A stretch of DNA of 64,000 nt from Fodinicurvata sediminis DSM 21159 (GTDB lineage Bacteria; Pseudomonadota; Alphaproteobacteria; Kiloniellales; DSM-21159). Shown piece by piece: positions 44,322-52,961 of this stretch. The translations under genes were made by a program, and so were the position numbers. The notes under the pieces were generated by a model that was given only the letters and a program-made list of their open reading frames with translations, did no database searches and was not told the DNA's origin. Within the stretch, counting starts at the first letter, position 1; each line of letters starts with the position of its first letter. Location of the stretch: positions 1-64,000 of the forward strand of contig NZ_ATVH01000014.1 in the NCBI RefSeq assembly GCF_000420625.1, written 5' to 3'.

Positions 44322-45251
44322 CTACCCCGACGACGTGGACACATCCTCGGGCAAAGCTGACTCTATAGCGCCAACCTGTCCCATGCGGGGATCGGGGATG
44401 GCACCCCAATAGTCCATGTTCTCCGGTGCGAAGGGAAGGTTGCGCGGCGGACGCGCATCCACTTCAGGGAACTCTTCCATACCGAAGCTGTACTCGACCG
44501 TCATGCCATCCGGATCGAGGAAATAGAGAAACATGGATTCGGATGGCGGATGCCGGCCCGGTCCGAAGACGATGGGCACGTCGTTCTTCTGCATCCGCCA
44601 GAAGGCCTTGCCGATATCATCCACGTCGGTGACCATGAAATTCACGTGATGGAAGTGGTTGTGTCCGGAATGGGCAAGGCCCAGCGAATGGTGCAGGGGA
44701 TTGGGGAAGCAGCGCATGAAGGTGATCGCCTCCTCGATCCGGTCCGAGGCGCGGAAATTCAGCTGCTCCAGGAAGAATCGCTCGGCCCGTGCATGATCCA
44801 CCGCACCAAGTACCACATGACCGAGGCGTTCGATCTTGGTGATAGTGGCCTCGAACGGCGTGGTGGCCTGTTCGAAGGAATGGAAGTATTCAAGGGTGGC
44901 GCCGGTATGCGGCTCGACCACGCGGAAGGCGTCTTCTACACCCAGGCAGGCAGCCTCTTCACGCCCCACATCGTGGGTGGCCAGCTCCAGGCTTTCGAGA
45001 TGCCGCCGCACCCGAGCCAGGTCCTCGGGGCTTTCCATTTCCCAACCAATACGACGCAGGCCCGGTTCCGAAGCCTGGTGCAGGATCAGGTCGTGGTGAC
45101 GTGGGCTGCAGCGGAACAGCGATTCCCCCTCGCCCGCCTCTCCAGCAGGCTGCAGGCCCACGAGGTCGCGGTAGAATTCGGACGAAGTTTGCAGGTCGCT
45201 GACGTTCAGGGCGACATAGCCCAGACGGCGATAGCGGAAATCCAGTGTCAT
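44322..45251 (-). CDS. VOC-family protein, extradiol dioxygenase-like
   Basis: A 309-residue protein of two paired vicinal-oxygen-chelate modules. The C-terminal module has HHVNFMVTDVDDIGKAFWRM and a late Glu in MTVEYSFGM; with the His in LGHVVLGAV these could be the 2-His-1-Glu iron ligands of type I extradiol dioxygenases such as 2,3-dihydroxybiphenyl 1,2-dioxygenase. GGGAGG precedes the start. It stands alone, so its substrate is open. Confidence 0.83.
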   Translation of the reverse strand: MTLDFRYRRLGYVALNVSDLQTSSEFYRDLVGLQPAGEAGEGESLFRCSPRHHDLILHQASEPGLRRIGWEMESPEDLARVRRHLESLELATHDVGREEAACLGVEDAFRVVEPHTGATLEYFHSFEQATTPFEATITKIERLGHVVLGAVDHARAERFFLEQLNFRASDRIEEAITFMRCFPNPLHHSLGLAHSGHNHFHHVNFMVTDVDDIGKAFWRMQKNDVPIVFGPGRHPPSESMFLYFLDPDGMTVEYSFGMEEFPEVDARPPRNLPFAPENMDYWGAIPDPRMGQVGAIESALPEDVSTSSG

Positions 45252-45410
45252 TCAGCCTCCCGGGGTCTTGCAGCCGGCTTTGCATCCTGGTGCAGCATAA
45301 CCACACGACAGGGTTGCAGGGAAGGCCAGGTTCTAAGCAGCTTTTTCGTTGCGCCTGAACGGCAATGCTGGAACTTTTGACGAACCCGCAAAACTGCAAG
45401 GAGCCGTCAC

Positions 45411-45830
45411 ATGAGCGAGAGCTTCGAACTGCATCCGGACCTGGCACGCGACGGCATCAAGGTGATGGACCTGAGGCTTTCACGCCTGCTGCTGATGAAC
45501 GATGCGGCCTGGCCCTGGCTGGTGTTGGTCCCACAGCGACCGAACAAGAAGGACTTCCACGACCTGGACCCCATGGACCAGTACCGCGTGTGCGATGAGA
45601 TCACGATCTGCTCCCAGGCGCTGAGCCGTCTGTTCAATCCGGACAAGGTGAACGTGGCCGCCCTGGGAAATATGACGCCGCAGCTGCACATCCATGTAAT
45701 AGCCCGCTTCAGTGACGATCCCGCTTGGCCGGGTCCGGTCTGGGGCAAACAGGCGATGCAGCCCTATCCGGCTCACCAGTTGGAGGAACGCGTGAAAGCT
45801 CTGCATCAGGAACTGAAGCATCCGCTGTGA
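45411..45830 (+). CDS. HIT-domain protein
   Basis: A 139-residue histidine-triad hydrolase or transferase acting on nucleoside phosphates. The motif is QLHIHVIARF, so the third triad histidine is replaced (HxHxxAR in place of HxHxH), which occurs in a proteobacterial HIT subgroup. AAGGAG supports the ATG at 45411. The stop overlaps the psuG GTG start (GTGA), so the two genes are translationally coupled. Confidence 0.88.
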   Translation: MSESFELHPDLARDGIKVMDLRLSRLLLMNDAAWPWLVLVPQRPNKKDFHDLDPMDQYRVCDEITICSQALSRLFNPDKVNVAALGNMTPQLHIHVIARFSDDPAWPGPVWGKQAMQPYPAHQLEERVKALHQELKHPL

Positions 45831-46735
45831 GCGTTCCTCTCGATATGGATCCACAGGTGGCCGAGACCCTGCGGCAAGGCGGTCCCGTCGTAGCCCTGGA
45901 GTCCACCGTCATCGCCCATGGCCTTCCCTGGCCGGGCAACCTGGAAACCGCGCAGGCAATGGAAGCCCAGGTGCGCGAAGCCGGCGCCGTACCGGCCACC
46001 ATTGGCTTGATTGCTGGGCAGGCGATCGTCGGAATGAGCGCGGATCAGATCGAAGGCTTTGCCCGTGAGGGTGGCTCCATGGCCAAGTTGGGCAGCCGCG
46101 ACCTGGGCCCGGCAATGGCGCAGGGACTGGACGGTGCCACTACGGTCTCAGCCACCGCGCGCCTGGCAGCCTTGGCGGAAATCCGGATCTTTGCGACGGG
46201 CGGCATCGGCGGCGCGCATCGCGACTGCGACCAGACCTTCGACATCTCGGCTGACCTGATGGAGCTTTCCCGCAGTCCGGTTGCCGTGGTGGCCTCGGGC
46301 GCCAAGTCCATCCTGGACCTGCCGCGCACATTGGAAATCCTGGAGAGTCTCTCGGTGCCGGTGGTGGGCCTGGGATGCCGGGAATTTCCCGCTTTCTATG
46401 CGGTCGGCAGCGGCCTTCCGCTGGACCACAGTGTTGGAAGCGCCCAGGACGCGGCAGAGCTGCTGCGGGCTCATTGGCAGGTCAGTTCGCAGGGATTGCT
46501 GCTCGCCCAACCGGTCCCGGAGGGGGCCGCATTGTCCGGAGTACAACTGGACGGCTGGATCGAAAATGCACTTCAGGATGCCGCGCGCGAGAACATATCC
46601 GGCAAGGCCGTCACGTCCTTCCTGCTTTCACGGCTGCACGAGATGAGCGCCGGGGCAACCCTGGCCGCCAACCGAGCCCTTTTGCTGTCCAATGCCACAA
46701 TGGCCGGTCGGATTGCTGCCGCCTGGGCGACGTAG
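45827..46735 (+). CDS. psuG: pseudouridine-5'-phosphate glycosidase
   Basis: A 302-residue enzyme splitting pseudouridine 5'-phosphate into uracil and ribose 5-phosphate. Family motifs are VVALESTVIAHGLPWPGNLETA, TIGLIAGQAIVG, the substrate-binding KLGSRDL, IFATGGIGGAHR and ASGAKSILDLPRTLE. The GTG at 45827 overlapping the HIT stop is chosen as start; an ATG at 45845 is the alternative. The kinase PsuK that usually supplies the substrate is not adjacent. Pairing with a HIT protein suggests a nucleotide-salvage unit; that is inference. Confidence 0.9.
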   Translation: MSVPLDMDPQVAETLRQGGPVVALESTVIAHGLPWPGNLETAQAMEAQVREAGAVPATIGLIAGQAIVGMSADQIEGFAREGGSMAKLGSRDLGPAMAQGLDGATTVSATARLAALAEIRIFATGGIGGAHRDCDQTFDISADLMELSRSPVAVVASGAKSILDLPRTLEILESLSVPVVGLGCREFPAFYAVGSGLPLDHSVGSAQDAAELLRAHWQVSSQGLLLAQPVPEGAALSGVQLDGWIENALQDAARENISGKAVTSFLLSRLHEMSAGATLAANRALLLSNATMAGRIAAAWAT

Positions 46736-46740
46736 AACGC

Positions 46741-46911
46741 TTACATCTCCGAGTCGGGCTTGCCCGAGTGCTTCCAGAAGTCCCAACCGGCCAGCAGCAG
46801 CGTTATCAGGACCACCACGATAAGATCGATGTGTGGAACGCCGATCACGAGGACACCAAGGAAGCCCAAAAGAACCAGGAACGCCACCAGGGCCATAATT
46901 CGATCCGTCAT
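46741..46911 (-). CDS. 56-residue single- or double-span membrane protein
   Basis: A small frame reading MTDRIMALVAFLVLLGFLGVL, then a second hydrophobic stretch (LIVVVLITLLLAGWDFW) and a short charged tail. AGGAGG lies 7 bp before the ATG at 46911, inside the amidase gene's end, and the gene starts 2 bp after the amidase stop. This places it as the last member of the TRAP transporter/amidase operon. No known family was recognised; it could be a small accessory subunit of the transporter. Confidence 0.7.
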   Translation of the reverse strand: MTDRIMALVAFLVLLGFLGVLVIGVPHIDLIVVVLITLLLAGWDFWKHSGKPDSEM

Positions 46912-46913
46912 TC

Positions 46914-48284
46914 TCAAGCCTCCTGAAGTTCGGGGGACGCCACCTGGAGTGCCAGCCAGCGGGCCGTACGCAGCAAGCGGGCGTCATCTCCCTTGCGGCC
47001 AATCACCTGTACGCCCATGGGCAGACCGTTCTCCGCTTCCAGAAGCGGTATGGTGACGGCCGGCAAGCCACAGAGCGTCCAAATTCCATTGAACACGGAA
47101 CTGCCCGTATACTCCAGCCCCTCTGGTGCCGGCGTTGGCGTGGAGGGGGTCAGGATCACGTCGCAACGCTCGAAGACTTCAGCCAATCCTGCATTCAACA
47201 CATCGGGCCAGTCCAGGGCAGCGATGTAGTCTCGCGCGGGCACAGCCTTTCCCTTGTCCATCGCTTCACGCAGCTTGTCCGACAACCGATCCCAGCCGCG
47301 TCGTTCATAGCTGTAGTAGCACTTCGCCATTTCGGCAAAGTTGATCCGCTCACGAATCGCAGGGGCATCACTGAACACGTTTGGCAGGGGAGCTTCGAAG
47401 CAGCCCTCCCCCAAAAGATCCGTGAACTCCTTCATCGCCATCTGTGTCTGGGAATCGGCCTCGTCCCATCCGGGCGGACGCACGAAACCGACCATCGGCG
47501 TGACCGGCGGATCCGATTTTGCAATCTTCAGCATGCGCGGCGGAGGGGACAAATCGGTTGCCCTGTCCGCCTCGTCATGACCAAACAGGCAATCACTGAG
47601 CAGGGCGGCATCCTGAAGGGTGCGCGCGAAGATTCCAACTGTATCCAGACTGGGGGACTGGGCCAGGATACCGCTACGCGGAATCGCTCCGAAACTGGGT
47701 TTGAAGCCGACCACGCCGCAATAGGCTGCAGGACGAACAACCGAACCATCGGTCTGTGTTCCAATGGCCAGCGGCACCATGCCGGCGCCGACCGCCGCCG
47801 CGGATCCCGACGAGGAACCGCCCGGTGTATGATTGGGATTGTGCGGATTGCGCGTCTTGCCGGGCTGGCGATAGGCCAGTTCGGTGGCCACCGTCTTGCC
47901 CATGATGATCGCACCGGCCGCCTTCAGTCGCTCTACGACATAGGCATCCTTGGTGGGAACACGGCCTTCATCGATGGGCGTTCCATTCTCGGTCGGAATG
48001 CGCCGGGTGTCGATGATGTCCTTCAAGGCCACCGGCAGGCCATGCAATGGGCCGGTGGCACGCCCCGTCCCGCGATACTTGTCCAGGGCCGCAGCCTGTT
48101 CAAGGACATGGTCACTGTCCAGCCAGGCCCAGGCCTGGACCTCGCCCTCGCGGGCGGCAATCCGGTCCAGGAAGCCCTGCGCCACATCCACGGCCTTCAG
48201 CTCGCCTTTGACCATTCGGTCCCGCAGCTCGACCGCACTCAGGTCGAGCTTGGGGTCCACTTTGTTTTGTGTCTTAGCGGCCAT
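46914..48284 (-). CDS. amidase-signature family hydrolase
   Basis: A 456-residue amidase. The Ser-cisSer-Lys triad is supported by VALKDIIDT (lysine), GGSSSGSAAA (cis-serine) and GTQTDGSVVRPA (nucleophile serine region). The start at 48284 is chosen; it overlaps the TRAP large-permease stop by 11 bp. Placement within a TRAP operon suggests it hydrolyses an imported amide or an amide from which the imported acid derives. It is not GatA: no gatB or gatC neighbours. Substrate unknown. Confidence 0.88.
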   Translation of the reverse strand: MAAKTQNKVDPKLDLSAVELRDRMVKGELKAVDVAQGFLDRIAAREGEVQAWAWLDSDHVLEQAAALDKYRGTGRATGPLHGLPVALKDIIDTRRIPTENGTPIDEGRVPTKDAYVVERLKAAGAIIMGKTVATELAYRQPGKTRNPHNPNHTPGGSSSGSAAAVGAGMVPLAIGTQTDGSVVRPAAYCGVVGFKPSFGAIPRSGILAQSPSLDTVGIFARTLQDAALLSDCLFGHDEADRATDLSPPPRMLKIAKSDPPVTPMVGFVRPPGWDEADSQTQMAMKEFTDLLGEGCFEAPLPNVFSDAPAIRERINFAEMAKCYYSYERRGWDRLSDKLREAMDKGKAVPARDYIAALDWPDVLNAGLAEVFERCDVILTPSTPTPAPEGLEYTGSSVFNGIWTLCGLPAVTIPLLEAENGLPMGVQVIGRKGDDARLLRTARWLALQVASPELQEA

Positions 48285-49692
48285 AGAACACCTGCGGCAG
48301 ATGGAAGACGAGACCATCGAAGTTATAGACCAGTGCCATGGCGACAAAGACCATGAAGAGGAATGGCAAGACCCCCTTGAAGATCTGCGTCAGCTGCACT
48401 TCGGGCGGCGCAATTCCCTTAAGGTAATAGGCCGACATGGCCATGGGCGGTGTCAGGAAGCTGGTCTGCAGGTTGAGTGCCACCAAGATGCCGAAGAACA
48501 GCGGATCGACACCGAACATCGGCAGCAGCGGCAGGAAGATCGGTACGAAGATGATGATGATCTCGGACCATTCCAGCGGCCAGCCCAGAAGGAAGATGAT
48601 CAACTGTGCCAACAGCAGGAACTGCAGCGGCGTCAAATCGAGTCCCTCGACGAACTGCGAGATCAACTGCTCGCCGCCCAGATAGGAGAAGACCGACGAG
48701 AAGACATAGGAGCCGACAAACAGCCAGCAGACCATGGCCGTGGTACGAACCGTCAGGTAGACGGATTCACGCAGCCGCTGGAAGGTCATGGCGCGATAGA
48801 CCACGGCCAGCAGCATGCCACCGAGGGCGCCGACAGCCGCGGCTTCCGTGGGCGTGGCCAGACCGAAGAGAATCGAGCCCAGAACCGCCAGGATCAAGAC
48901 AGCCAGCGGTAGGAACGAGGTCACCAGCATCAACAGCAGCTTCCCGAAGGGAATATCCGGCACCTCCTCCTTGGTGGGCTTGGGCGCCACGCTGGGCTGA
49001 ATGATCGAACGCCCGATCACATAGGTCACGTAGAGCCCCACCAGTACCAGCCCCGGAAGGAGTGCACCGGCGTAGAGACGCACAATGGAGACCCCCGAGG
49101 CCGCCGCATAGACGATCAGCATGATCGAGGGCGGGATCAGGATACCCAAAGTTCCACCGGCGCAGATGATGCCGCTGGCGAAGCTGGTGTTGTAGCGCAC
49201 CTTCAGCATGGCAGGCAGGGCCAGCAGCCCCATCAGGGTAACCACAGCGCCCACGATGCCCGTTGCCGTGGCAAACAGCATGCAGGTGATGAGCGCCGCC
49301 ACGCCCATGGAGCCGGGAAGCCTCTTGGCCGCCACGTTCAGGGTCGAAAACAGACGATCGACAATGTTCGCCCGTTCGACGATGTACCCCATGAAGAGGA
49401 ACAGAGGAACCGCGGTCAGGACCTCGTTCGACATGACCGTATAGGTCTGGTTCACGAAGAGATCGAAGATCCGACTGTTCAGCAGACCGTCGAACCAGGT
49501 CGTGACCGAGGACCACCAGTCGGCATTTTCGTCCAGGCGCAGATAATCGCGCCACATGCGGTTCGGTTCAAAATAGGCGTAATAGCCTACGAACATGCCC
49601 AGGGCCATCAGCGTGAAAGCGATGGGGAACCCCAGGAAAACCAGAATGATAAAGATGGCCAGCATCAACAGGGCGACTTGGGGATCAGTCAC
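48274..49692 (-). CDS. TRAP transporter large permease (DctM)
   Basis: A 472-residue inner-membrane protein with about 12 hydrophobic segments, the sodium-coupled channel subunit of a TRAP transporter. Typical pieces are VPLFLFMGYIVERANIVDRLF, GGTLGILIPPSIMLIVYA and TPTEAAAVGALGGMLLA. A GTG start at 49692 with GGAG about 9 bp upstream is used. The DctQ gene is upstream (65 bp) and the amidase overlaps its end. Confidence 0.94.
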   Translation of the reverse strand: MTDPQVALLMLAIFIILVFLGFPIAFTLMALGMFVGYYAYFEPNRMWRDYLRLDENADWWSSVTTWFDGLLNSRIFDLFVNQTYTVMSNEVLTAVPLFLFMGYIVERANIVDRLFSTLNVAAKRLPGSMGVAALITCMLFATATGIVGAVVTLMGLLALPAMLKVRYNTSFASGIICAGGTLGILIPPSIMLIVYAAASGVSIVRLYAGALLPGLVLVGLYVTYVIGRSIIQPSVAPKPTKEEVPDIPFGKLLLMLVTSFLPLAVLILAVLGSILFGLATPTEAAAVGALGGMLLAVVYRAMTFQRLRESVYLTVRTTAMVCWLFVGSYVFSSVFSYLGGEQLISQFVEGLDLTPLQFLLLAQLIIFLLGWPLEWSEIIIIFVPIFLPLLPMFGVDPLFFGILVALNLQTSFLTPPMAMSAYYLKGIAPPEVQLTQIFKGVLPFLFMVFVAMALVYNFDGLVFHLPQVFYGR

Positions 49693-49757
49693 GTTAAGCG
49701 GCTCCGTTCAAAAGAAAGTCCTGGACAAGAGGTGCGGCCTTGGCAGGCGCACCCGGC

Positions 49758-50360
49758 TCACAGTTTGTGCTTTTCACTGTCGTAGCCCGTCATTTCATGT
49801 TCCGGGCCGGAGTGCAGCAACATCTCCTCGGTCTCCTTCACATCCTCGTCCGGCAGACGCCAATAGCCTTCGCGCATGCAGAGGATGCAGCGGAAAACCT
49901 GTGCGATTCCCTGTATGATCAGCAGGGCCGCGGCAAGCGCCATGGCGGTCTTGAACTGATAAATCGGAACGCCGGCCGGACTGTTCACGCTGACCTCACC
50001 GTAGCTCCAGCTTCGCTCAGCATAGTCCCAGCCACGAAGCATCAGGGCCAAGATTCCGGGGAAAAAGAAGAAGATGTACAGGAACAGATCGACCGCGGCC
50101 TGGGTCCGCGGCTTCCAGAGGCGATAGAGAAAATCGCCGCGCACATGCCCCCCACGGGACAGGGTGTAGGCCCCGCCAACCATGAAAAGGCTGCCGTACA
50201 TGATGAAGGAAACGTCGAGTGACCAGGTGGTCGGCGCATTCAGGAGATAGCGAACAAAGACTTCGTAGCTGACGCCGAACGTCATCAGGATGATCAGCCA
50301 CCCGAAACCCTTGCCAAACCAGCCCGAAAGCTTGTCAGCAAACTGAATGTACCAGAGCAT
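49758..50360 (-). CDS. TRAP transporter small permease (DctQ)
   Basis: A 200-residue inner-membrane protein with four hydrophobic segments and the DctQ pattern GVSYEVFVRYLLNAPTTWSLDVS and GGAYTLSRGGHVRGDFLY. It associates with DctM as the helper subunit. The long C-terminal cytosolic tail after the last span is somewhat unusual. The binding-protein gene is 89 bp upstream, separated by a stem-loop. Confidence 0.92.
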   Translation of the reverse strand: MLWYIQFADKLSGWFGKGFGWLIILMTFGVSYEVFVRYLLNAPTTWSLDVSFIMYGSLFMVGGAYTLSRGGHVRGDFLYRLWKPRTQAAVDLFLYIFFFFPGILALMLRGWDYAERSWSYGEVSVNSPAGVPIYQFKTAMALAAALLIIQGIAQVFRCILCMREGYWRLPDEDVKETEEMLLHSGPEHEMTGYDSEKHKL

Positions 50361-50385
50361 GAATCCCTCATCGCTTCATTCAAGC

Positions 50386-50419
50386 GGCTCCGGCATCGCT
50401 GGTTTGCAATGCCGGAGCC
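50386..50419 (-). promoter_or_regulatory. stem-loop between TRAP binding protein and permease genes
   Basis: GGCTCCGGCAT (50386-50396) pairs perfectly with ATGCCGGAGCC (50409-50419), 12-nt loop and no T run on the coding side. Like the one in the liv operon, it should lower read-through or protect the binding-protein mRNA 3' end. Confidence 0.7.
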
Positions 50420-50449
50420 GGTCGTTCCACCTGTTTTTATCGGCTGGCC

Positions 50450-51646
50450 TTAGAGGGCCAGCTTGCCCGGGAAGAAGTGCTCATAGGCCAGAGCATAATC
50501 GGGCGCATTCATCAGCTCGTAGTAGCTGACCCGCTCGACCCATTCGCGCTGGCTGTCCATGATCCGCTTGTTGAGGTCATCCTCTTCCGCAAGCCGCTCG
50601 ATCAGGACATCCCAAGCCTCGAGCTGGGCGGCCAGGATCTCTTCGGAAGTGCGGTGTACGGTAACACCGTGCTCTTCCTGGATCTTCTGGAGATCGGAAG
50701 AGTAATTGTCCATGGCCGAAGCGGTGTTGGACGTGGAGGCGGCCTCGACAGCGTGCTTGAGGATCGCCTGCAAGTCCGGATCCAGATCTTCGTAGAAGTC
50801 CTTGTTGAAGATGAACTCGAAGCTCTCCGAAGCCTGGTGATAGGACGACAGGTAGTAGTTCTTGGCCACGTCGGGGGACCCGAAGCGAAGGTCCGACGAC
50901 GGGTTGTTGAACTCGAAGGCATCGATCACGCCGCGCTCCATGGCCGGCACGATCTCACCGCCCGGAAGCTGAGCCACGGACATGCCCATCTCCTGCAGCA
51001 GGTCGGCTGCCAGGCCCACCGTGCGATAGCGGAAGCCTTCGATATCCGCGACGGTGTTGACCTCTTCCTTGAACCAGCCAAAGGGCTGGGCAAACATCGG
51101 GAAGCCCATGAAGCCGATCACGTTCATGCCCAGGATATCCTGGGTCAGCTCGCGATAGAACTCGGCACCACCGCCCTGATAGAACCAGGACAGCATGGTC
51201 GTGGCCGAGCCGCCGAACACCGGACCGGTGCCGAAGAAGGACGCCGCCTTGTGCTTGCCGTACCAGTAGACCGGCACCGAATGCGCACAGTCGATCACGC
51301 CGTCATGCACACCATCCATCACCTGGAAGGCGCCGACGACCGCGCCGGCTGGCAGAAGGTCGACCTCAATGCGTCCATTGGACATGTCCTGGACGCGATC
51401 GACGAATTCCTGTGCAAAGTCCATCCAGATGTCCGAGGAGGGCCAGGATGTCTGCATGCGCATGACGATCGGGCTCTGGGCCAGCACGGCCGGAGCCGCG
51501 AAACCTGACGCAGCGGCCACACCGCCGGCCAGAGCGCCCTTGCTCAGGAACGAGCGGCGTGACGCATCCTTCGGCGCGGAAGCCGCCTCCGTCGACGCAA
51601 CATCCGTCTCCCTTGAGACATTGTTCTTGGTTACTTTCTTGGTCAT
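50450..51646 (-). CDS. TRAP transporter substrate-binding protein (Tat-exported DctP)
   Basis: A 398-residue periplasmic binding protein. The N-terminus has a twin-arginine signal, SRRSFLSKGALAG, after a long polar leader and ending near VLA-QSP, so it is exported folded. The mature part shows the TakP-like features LPAGAVVGAFQVMDGVHDG, FGWFKEEV and AFEFNNPSSDLRFG, pointing to a 2-oxo or 2-hydroxy acid ligand; the neighbouring D-2-hydroxyacid dehydrogenase fits this. GGGAGG precedes the ATG. The upstream region to 51893 is very A+T-rich. Confidence 0.92.
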   Translation of the reverse strand: MTKKVTKNNVSRETDVASTEAASAPKDASRRSFLSKGALAGGVAAASGFAAPAVLAQSPIVMRMQTSWPSSDIWMDFAQEFVDRVQDMSNGRIEVDLLPAGAVVGAFQVMDGVHDGVIDCAHSVPVYWYGKHKAASFFGTGPVFGGSATTMLSWFYQGGGAEFYRELTQDILGMNVIGFMGFPMFAQPFGWFKEEVNTVADIEGFRYRTVGLAADLLQEMGMSVAQLPGGEIVPAMERGVIDAFEFNNPSSDLRFGSPDVAKNYYLSSYHQASESFEFIFNKDFYEDLDPDLQAILKHAVEAASTSNTASAMDNYSSDLQKIQEEHGVTVHRTSEEILAAQLEAWDVLIERLAEEDDLNKRIMDSQREWVERVSYYELMNAPDYALAYEHFFPGKLAL

Positions 51647-51893
51647 TAAAGTACCTCCCTTATACCTCTATATTTCAGAGTCGTTTTTTCCTGTGCAATC
51701 TTCGGGACTGCTGAGGCAGGAGTAAATCATAAAGTTGTTCTTTTAGAAAGACGGATCAGACACATTCCTGCCATTTCACTGATTTTACAATTGTATATGT
51801 AAATATATTATCTATATATTTCATAGATTTGATATTGATATTTTAATTATTATAACAGAAAGCCTTTGGGCGTGAACACGGCTTTTGCGGGGC

Positions 51894-52859
51894 TCAATTC
51901 ACTATATCACCGGGCTTTTGCCCCGCAAAATACGCGTCTAGATTGTCCAGTGCGCGGAATCCCATGGCATCCCGCGTCTCCTCCGTGGCCGATCCGATAT
52001 GCGGCAACAGGAAGACGTTCTCCTGAGCGGCGATGTCCGGATTGCCGCCAGGTTCGGTCCTGAAGACATCCAGGCCGGCAGCAAAAAGCTTGCCAGATTT
52101 CAGTGCCGCGATCAGGGCCTCCTCATCCACCAGGTTGCCGCGGGCCGTGTTCACCAGAATCGCCCGGTCTGGCAGCTTCTCCAGGGTTTCGGCATTGATG
52201 ATATTCCGGGTTTCCGGGGTGGCCGGACAATGCAGCGACAGCACGTCCGAGACCGCCAGCAGGCTGTCCAGATCCGGATGAAAGACTGCCCCCTTCTCCA
52301 GGTGATCGGGCAAGCGTGAGCGATTGTGATAGTGAACCTCCATGCCGAATCCACGCGCCCGTTCGGCCGTGACCTGCCCGACCCGGCCCATGCCCAGCAC
52401 CCCGAATCGCTTGCCGGTCACCTGGCGGCCCACCATGAAAGCCGGCGACCAGAAATCCCACTTGCCCTGGCGGATCAGGCGGTCGCCCTCGGCGCCGCGC
52501 CGGGCCGCCCCCAGCATGCAAAGCATGGCGATTTCGGCCGTGGCATCGGACAACACATCCGGCGTATTGGTCACGACAATGCCTTTCTCCCGGGCAGCCT
52601 TCAGGTCCACGTGGTCCACACCCACCGAGTGATTGGCGATCACCTTCAGCCGGTCCGGCAGCTGTGCGATCACCTCGGCCGTGAAATGCTCCGAATGACA
52701 GGGCAGGACCGCGTCCACGTCCTGACAGCGCGCGATCAGTTCATCGCGTGAGAAGACCCTGTCCTCCATGTTCAGGATGGTTTCGTAATCACGCTGGGCG
52801 CGCGCATGCACGGCATCGGTCAATCGGCGGGGAATCAGCAATACGGGCTTTTCGGACAT
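51894..52859 (-). CDS. D-2-hydroxyacid dehydrogenase (glyoxylate/hydroxypyruvate reductase-like)
   Basis: A 321-residue NAD(P)-dependent enzyme interconverting 2-oxo and D-2-hydroxy acids. The cofactor loop GVLGMGRVGQ, the arginine in NTARGNLVDEEAL, the glutamate in RTEPGG and the histidine in LLPHIGSATEETR form the standard active site; VGVDHVDLKAA is typical of D-glycerate/glyoxylate types. GGGAGG precedes the start. It lies upstream of the TRAP operon, separated by a 247-bp A+T-rich region. Confidence 0.92.
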   Translation of the reverse strand: MSEKPVLLIPRRLTDAVHARAQRDYETILNMEDRVFSRDELIARCQDVDAVLPCHSEHFTAEVIAQLPDRLKVIANHSVGVDHVDLKAAREKGIVVTNTPDVLSDATAEIAMLCMLGAARRGAEGDRLIRQGKWDFWSPAFMVGRQVTGKRFGVLGMGRVGQVTAERARGFGMEVHYHNRSRLPDHLEKGAVFHPDLDSLLAVSDVLSLHCPATPETRNIINAETLEKLPDRAILVNTARGNLVDEEALIAALKSGKLFAAGLDVFRTEPGGNPDIAAQENVFLLPHIGSATEETRDAMGFRALDNLDAYFAGQKPGDIVN

Positions 52860-52961
52860 GGAGCCTCCCTCTTCACTTTATCTCGGTTTTCCGTGCCGCA
52901 GCCTAGCTCGCTTTTCCGCGCTTGCCCACCCAATGGACTTGACGCAGCGTCCGTCTGCGCC

